A stretch of DNA of 37,077 nucleotides from Bacteroidota bacterium (GTDB lineage Bacteria; Bacteroidota; Bacteroidia; NS11-12g; UBA955), in NCBI GenBank assembly GCA_013205405.1, contig JABMMZ010000069.1:1-37077 (forward strand). The letters run 5' to 3'. Position 1 is the first letter of the stretch. Each line of letters begins with the position of its first letter. The translations under genes and the position numbers were made by a program. Of the stretch, positions 33,201 through 37,077 are shown piece by piece. Below the pieces are notes generated by a model. That model did no database searches, had not been told where the DNA came from, and was given only the letters and a program-made list of their open reading frames with translations.

Positions 33201-33655
33201 TTATTTAGGCTCTAATGTCACTGTATATGCAATAGAATCGGCAATATTCATAACCTGTCTTTTTAAACGAATTTTATTATGCCTAAGCTCTCTAATTTCC
33301 CAAACAGTATCATTACTGCTGCCTTTTGGATATATTACCAATCTCTCTTGATTTTTATAATCATCATCTTTTGCTAAAAAATTCCATTTAATATCTGTTT
33401 TAATAGCTCCTATACTACTAATCTTGTATAGGTATCATTGCCATCTGTATCAAACTTATCATCCTCACCTTCACCCGGCAAAAATTGATTAACACTATTG
33501 CCATAAGACGAAACTACTATCCATTCGCCAATTACCCTTTGCTTTCTTGTTCTAAAAGAAATAGCGGGGTCATCATTCCCTTTTTGGGTGCAACTTAAAA
33601 TAGATACACATAAATACAATGATAATATACCGCTTAATATTTTATTAAATTTCAT
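33201..33655 (-). pseudogene. Lipoprotein gene with a -1 frameshift (lipocalin-like)
   Basis: The first frame gives MKFNKILSGILSLYLCVSIL, then a lipobox SCTQKGND, and RKQRVIGEWIVVSSYGNSVN, ending at a TAG (33410-33412). The frame continues one base off with SSIGAIKTDIKWNFLAKDD, QERLVIYPKGSSNDTVWEIR, and LKRQVMNIADSIAYTVTLEP, to TAA 33201-33203. One base near 33412-33422 (an A missing in the TATACAAGATT stretch) joins both into a roughly 150-residue lipoprotein with a lipocalin-like GEW...WEI pattern. It is convergent with the LUD gene and downstream of hlyD. Damage may be real or an assembly error. Confidence 0.65.
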
Positions 33656-33697
33656 AATATATAAAAATACAAATAATTGACGCAGTGTTTTAAAAAA

Positions 33698-34978
33698 CTA
33701 TTCTTTTACTTCATACAATATTTCTTTAGCTACAATATCTACAGCCATTCCATCATTCAATTTATTATTTATGGCATCAAAAGGAGCAGAAACAACCTGT
33801 TCTCCCTCTTTTAGCCCTTCAATAACTTTAATATTTTTAGTGTCTTGAATGCCCGTTTTAACAACTCTTTTTATTACCTTACCATTACTAATTACAAACA
33901 CAATTTCTTCTTTTTCATCTACATTGTCTTTTTTCTCTTTCAATGTTACACTAGCTACAGGTATCGCCAATACTTGCTTTTCGGTTTTTGTGTAAATATG
34001 CACACTTGCGCTCATACCTGGTCTAAATGGAATTCTACCGCCATTATCAGCCATTACATCTTTGTAAGATTCCTCTAAAATTAAAACTTTTACTTCAAAT
34101 TTTGTCACTTGATCAGTACTTGTTGTGGTTGCATTGTTTTTTGCACTATTTGCTACTTGAGTAACTATTCCTTTAAATACTTTGCCTTGGTAAGCATCTA
34201 CTTCTATACCGGCTGTATCGCCTAATTTAATATGAACAATATCATTTTCGTTAACATCTACTCTTACTTCCATTCTTCTTAAATTTGAAATACGCATCAT
34301 TTCTGTTCCAGCCATTTGTGCTGTTCCAACTACTCTCTCCCCTTTTTTAGAATTTAAACCTGTTACAACACCATCAGCCGGTGAATAAACGCTCGTTCTT
34401 CCGTAATTTTTTCCGGCTTGTTGCACACTTGCTTCTACAGATTGGGTATTATAAAATGCTGCGTCTGCTTGTTTTTGTGCTGCTTCGTATTGGGCACTTG
34501 CCATATCGTATTGCGCTTCAGATGTGTTAAACTCTTGTTGACTAATTACCTTATCTTTATACAACTTACTTTGCATTTCAAAGTTTTTACTTTGCATCTC
34601 TGCATTTGCTTTACTACTTAAAAGTTGCGCTTTAATATTTTCAGATGATGCTTTAGCATTATTTAATCCTGCTTTGGCTTGGTCAAGCTGCGTTTGATAA
34701 ATATCAGGATTAATTTTAACCAATAATTGACCTTTTTTTACAGAGTCGCCTTCGTTTACCATTAAGTCTATTATCTCTCCAGATATATCAGAACTTATTT
34801 TAACTTCATTTTCAGGATATATAGTGCCACTAGCACTCACTTCCTCTTGTATATTTTGCAAGGATACTTTTTCAATTGCTACTTTTATTCCTTTAGATTT
34901 TCCACCCTTTAATTTTGAAAATACTAATAGTATAAGAACTAAAGCACTCAGAATGATTATTATTTTTTTGGTTGACAT
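33698..34978 (-). CDS. HlyD/MacA-type periplasmic adaptor subunit
   Basis: 426 residues. A membrane anchor at about 5-20 (IIIILSALVLILLVF) is followed by a lipoyl half (VSASGTIYPENEVKISSDIS), a coiled-coil hairpin of about 100 residues (AGLNNAKASSENIKAQL ... QYEAAQKQADAAF) and the second lipoyl half (SVYSPADGVVTGLNSKKGERV). Beta-barrel and membrane-proximal domains follow (VDVNENDIVHIKLGDTAG; AIPVASVTLKEKKD). This is the MacA/RND adaptor architecture. It couples an inner-membrane pump to the TolC-like channel encoded 17 bases upstream. No pump (MacB or RND) lies in the window, so its partner is elsewhere. Confidence 0.88.
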   Translation of the reverse strand: MSTKKIIIILSALVLILLVFSKLKGGKSKGIKVAIEKVSLQNIQEEVSASGTIYPENEVKISSDISGEIIDLMVNEGDSVKKGQLLVKINPDIYQTQLDQAKAGLNNAKASSENIKAQLLSSKANAEMQSKNFEMQSKLYKDKVISQQEFNTSEAQYDMASAQYEAAQKQADAAFYNTQSVEASVQQAGKNYGRTSVYSPADGVVTGLNSKKGERVVGTAQMAGTEMMRISNLRRMEVRVDVNENDIVHIKLGDTAGIEVDAYQGKVFKGIVTQVANSAKNNATTTSTDQVTKFEVKVLILEESYKDVMADNGGRIPFRPGMSASVHIYTKTEKQVLAIPVASVTLKEKKDNVDEKEEIVFVISNGKVIKRVVKTGIQDTKNIKVIEGLKEGEQVVSAPFDAINNKLNDGMAVDIVAKEILYEVKE

Positions 34979-34995
34979 TTGATATATTTTATAGT

Positions 34996-36417
34996 TTAAA
35001 GTTGAATTATATTTCCTTTATAATACTCTAATATTAAAGCTCTGAAAATTAATTCATATTTGGCTTGTAAGGCAGAAGATTTTGCCTGAGAGTAATTATT
35101 TTTCGCGTTTATAAAATCAAAAGAATTAGAAACGCCTGCATCAAATCTTTTTTGAATATACTCCAAACTGGTAGTTTGGGCTTCAACATTATTTTCGCTT
35201 GCATCAAATTTTACTTTAGCAGCATTAAAAGTATTTACTGCAATATTGATATCAGAAAGTAAAGTGTTTTTAGTTTTTGTAAAATTTAAATCAGTAATAG
35301 TTTGATTAATTTTTGCCTTTTGAATCTGATTTTGAGTTGTAAAACCATTAAATAAATTCCAACTTAAATTAATACCAGCACCTTGACCTAGATTGCTTTC
35401 AAGTTGTTTGCCGAATTTGATTGTTTTTAATTCTAAATCATAAATTGGCTTTAATACTACTTCATTAGATGTTTGTGTATACCCTATTGGACTTGTCCCT
35501 ATCAAGGAAGTATTTACCACTTCTTTTGCACTTTGCGAAAAAACGGTACTAACGCTGCCATACAAAGCGATAGAAGGAAAAAGATTACCATTGGCCATTT
35601 TTGTTTGCGCTTTTGCAGCCAATATTTGGGTTTCAGCGGCTTTTATTTGAGGTAAATTCTTAAGTGCTATTTCATATATTTCAAAAACATCCGCTTTTGT
35701 AAATTTTAATACTTCGTCTGAAATTAGTGGCACAATTATCTCCAAATCATTTTCAATTGGCAATTGCATCAAATTTTTCAAACTTAAAATAGAGGCATTT
35801 TTAGCACTTTCAGAGTTGATTAAATTTAATTTTTCGTTAGCTAACTGAGCCTTTAAACTTAATAAAATAGTTAAATCTGAAACACCCGCATCTACCATCT
35901 TTTGGGCTCTTTCTATTCGTTGTGTAGTATTTTGAATTTGAATATTATTAAAATTTATCGTTTCTATAGCTTGTATACATTGCAAAAATGAATTAGCTAT
36001 ACTCAAAGCAATTTGATTTTTCGTTACATCAATAGTATACTGAGATACTTTTTGTGTTTGTTTTTTCTGAACAATATTATTTTGATTTTGAAAACCATTA
36101 AACAAAGATAAACCAGCATTTAATCCAAAGTTATTTGAACGTATCGTTTGATTTACAAATGCATTTGTAAATCTATCTACTGTTCTACCAAATTGGTAAT
36201 TTTGACCTGCACTAGCCGATAAAGTAGGCAGCAAATTAGCCTTACTTTGTTTAACATCTAACACTGATGACTCATTATTTAGAAAACTTTGCTTGATATC
36301 TAAATTATTGTTCCAAGCATATTCTATGCATTGTTGTAAAGTATATTTTTTTACTTGGGCTTTGGATACATTATAAATAAAAAATGTAAATACTAATGTT
36401 GCGTATTTTATATTCAT
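34996..36417 (-). CDS. TolC family outer-membrane efflux channel
   Basis: 473 residues. The signal peptide is about 1-20 (YATLVFTFFIYNVSKA, then QVKK). The OEP domains repeat: QQCIEYAWNNNLDIKQSFLN and SLSIANSFLQCIQ in the first half, and EIYEIALKNLPQIKAAETQI, GINLSWNLFNGFTTQNQI, FDAGVSNSFDFINAKNNYSQAK in the second. Heptad-like helices form the periplasmic tunnel. It is the first gene of a two-gene operon with the HlyD adaptor, and a -7 box lies 20 bases before its ATG. Substrate unknown. Confidence 0.88.
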   Translation of the reverse strand: MNIKYATLVFTFFIYNVSKAQVKKYTLQQCIEYAWNNNLDIKQSFLNNESSVLDVKQSKANLLPTLSASAGQNYQFGRTVDRFTNAFVNQTIRSNNFGLNAGLSLFNGFQNQNNIVQKKQTQKVSQYTIDVTKNQIALSIANSFLQCIQAIETINFNNIQIQNTTQRIERAQKMVDAGVSDLTILLSLKAQLANEKLNLINSESAKNASILSLKNLMQLPIENDLEIIVPLISDEVLKFTKADVFEIYEIALKNLPQIKAAETQILAAKAQTKMANGNLFPSIALYGSVSTVFSQSAKEVVNTSLIGTSPIGYTQTSNEVVLKPIYDLELKTIKFGKQLESNLGQGAGINLSWNLFNGFTTQNQIQKAKINQTITDLNFTKTKNTLLSDINIAVNTFNAAKVKFDASENNVEAQTTSLEYIQKRFDAGVSNSFDFINAKNNYSQAKSSALQAKYELIFRALILEYYKGNIIQL

Positions 36418-36437
36418 AGATTAAAATTAAATATTTG

Positions 36438-36445
36438 CAAATCTA
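36438..36445 (-). promoter_or_regulatory. -7 box TAGATTTG of the tolC-hlyD operon
   Basis: A perfect TAnnTTTG on the minus strand, 20 bases before the ATG at 36415-36417. No convincing -33 element at 19-21 bases. Confidence 0.4.
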
Positions 36446-36542
36446 ACAACTTAAATTACAGTATATATTTATCTTCGATAAAAGCAAAGCTAACACGATA
36501 AAGATATATACTCGGCAAGAGTTTTAATATTTTTAAAAATTT

Positions 36543-36573
36543 TTTGGTTAAATAATTAAAAAAACTATCTTTG
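36543..36573 (+). promoter_or_regulatory. Predicted promoter of tRNA-Asp
   Basis: A TTTG -33 element (36543-36546) and a perfect TATCTTTG -7 box (36566-36573) have a 19-base spacer. The tRNA begins 17 bases after the -7 box. Confidence 0.6.
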
Positions 36574-36590
36574 CACTCCTTTAACCACAT

Positions 36591-36664
36591 GGTGTGGTAG
36601 TTCAGCTGGTTAGAATACTGCCCTGTCACGGCAGGGGTCGCGGGTTCGAGTCCCGTCCACACCG
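36591..36664 (+). tRNA. tRNA-Asp (anticodon GTC)
   Basis: The acceptor stem GGTGTGG pairs with CCACACC. The anticodon stem CTGCC/GGCAG holds the loop CTGTCAC with anticodon GTC. The T-arm loop is TTCGAGT. The discriminator is G at 36664. The 3' CCA is not encoded (the next bases are CAA). 74 bases. Confidence 0.95.
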
Positions 36665-36679
36665 CAAACATAAAATATA

Positions 36680-36714
36680 AACCCTTATAAATTAATTACT
36701 TATAAGGGTTTTTT
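36680..36714 (+). terminator. Rho-independent terminator after tRNA-Asp
   Basis: A perfect 11-bp stem (36680-36690 and 36700-36710, AACCCTTATAA/TTATAAGGGTT) with a 9-base loop, followed by TTTTATTT. Confidence 0.85.
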
Positions 36715-36758
36715 ATTTCTTTGGGACACTTTGGGGTACACTTTCAGAATTTTTTGGT

Positions 36759-37077
36759 TTATTTACCCATTAATAATTCCAAATCTTTAATTTGTTTTAT
36801 GGTTTCATTGTACGCACTATCATAAAAAGAAATATAAGGCATATATTTATGGTAGTTTTCCCTGTCCTTTGCAAATCTTATTGAATCACTTGTTCGTATT
36901 TCTTGATTAGAAGTTTTTTTGAGTTCGCCAAAATCCAATTCTGGTATATTATTATACTTTGCAACTAGTTCTGAACATAGGTCATTGGTTAAGGGTAACC
37001 TTGAGGGGGTTAAGAGGGGGTCTAACGCTCTTCTTCTATTATTCTCCCTCTTTAGACGGAGAAGCTCGAAGGGGTAG
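36759..37077 (-). CDS. Unidentified partial protein, start outside the window
   Basis: The frame is open from the right edge to TAA 36759-36761, about 105 codons, with no ATG before MPYISFYDS, so the start is probably beyond the window. The C-terminal part reads SELVAKYNNIPELDFGELKK, then DSIRFAKDRENYHKYMPYIS and YNETIKQIKDLELLMGK, a normal-looking charged helical protein with no recognised family. The N-terminal part (ELLRLKRENNRRRALDPLLT, PSRLPLTNDLC) is read through a GC-rich repeat-like sequence at 37003-37077 and may not be genuine protein. Orientation is towards the tRNA terminator. Confidence 0.45.
   Translation of the reverse strand, partial: YPFELLRLKRENNRRRALDPLLTPSRLPLTNDLCSELVAKYNNIPELDFGELKKTSNQEIRTSDSIRFAKDRENYHKYMPYISFYDSAYNETIKQIKDLELLMGK
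37003..37077. repeat. GC-rich repeat-like sequence at the right edge
   Basis: G-runs (TTGAGGGGGTTAAGAGGGGG) are followed by TTCTCC and GGAGAA, a 6-bp inverted repeat around CTCTTTAGAC, and then CTCGAAGGGG. The composition is unlike the AT-rich surroundings and resembles Bacteroidota interspersed palindromic elements that I recall. It is cut by the edge and only one copy is in the window. Confidence 0.4.

Noticed and set aside
36456-36671. A minus-strand 71-residue frame containing WTGLEPATPAVTGQYSNQLN
   Set aside because: This is the well-known spurious translation of the antisense of a tRNA-Asp gene; the tRNA itself is clear at 36591-36664.

Overview
The window is an AT-rich chromosomal segment from a member of the Bacteroidota. 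Four things point there. Many genes have the TAnnTTTG -7 promoter box of that phylum just upstream. One protein carries a C-terminal type IX secretion sorting domain. There are several Bacteroidota-specific families (the coiled-coil gene after pheT, DUF4783 beside nadC, DUF4377+META). KorAB-type 2-oxoacid:ferredoxin oxidoreductase is present. The order or genus cannot be fixed from this sequence alone.

Layout: 1-3010 (minus strand) is pheT followed by a small coiled-coil gene and a conserved hypothetical cut by the left edge. pheT is interrupted by an in-frame TAA. 3109-4913 holds a DUF922 putative peptidase, a small membrane protein and a T9SS cargo protein. 4962-9163 (minus) is nadC, a DUF4783 gene and korB/korA. 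9248-11710 (minus) is a sugar-nucleotide pair: UDP-glucose 6-dehydrogenase and a DegT/DnrJ/EryC1 aminotransferase. 11809-14152 holds a DUF4377/META protein and a DUF2130 protein. 14313-18997 (plus) is the fatty-acid initiation operon yceD-rpmF-plsX-fabH-accB-accC. 19077-27193 is accessory: a short pentapeptide protein, a DUF4139 protein, an M1 metallopeptidase, a lipoprotein, an unknown exported protein with a 60-bp internal duplication, a BASS-family transporter and a probable outer-membrane protein.

27194-28115 has no intact gene. It is a graveyard of small accessory genes: the C-terminus of a zeta-toxin-like protein, its frameshifted small partner, and a small conserved protein with an in-frame TAG. 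An imperfect palindrome and an interspersed-repeat-like sequence lie among them. valS follows, then a HEAT-like gene broken by two frameshifts, panC, and a LUD-domain protein that has lost the Fe-S cysteines of LutB-type proteins. 33201-36417 (minus) is a frameshifted lipoprotein and a HlyD/TolC efflux pair without a visible pump. The window closes with tRNA-Asp(GTC), a strong terminator, and an unidentified partial gene whose frame runs into a GC-rich repeat-like sequence at the right edge.

The most notable theme is that six loci carry single lesions: an in-frame TAA in the essential pheT, an in-frame TAG in a small protein, and four single-base deletions, mostly in homopolymers. Either the assembly has residual errors or this genome has unusual decay or recoding. 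Read-level checking should come before any biological claim. I found no CRISPR array, complete mobile element or clearly new multi-gene system.
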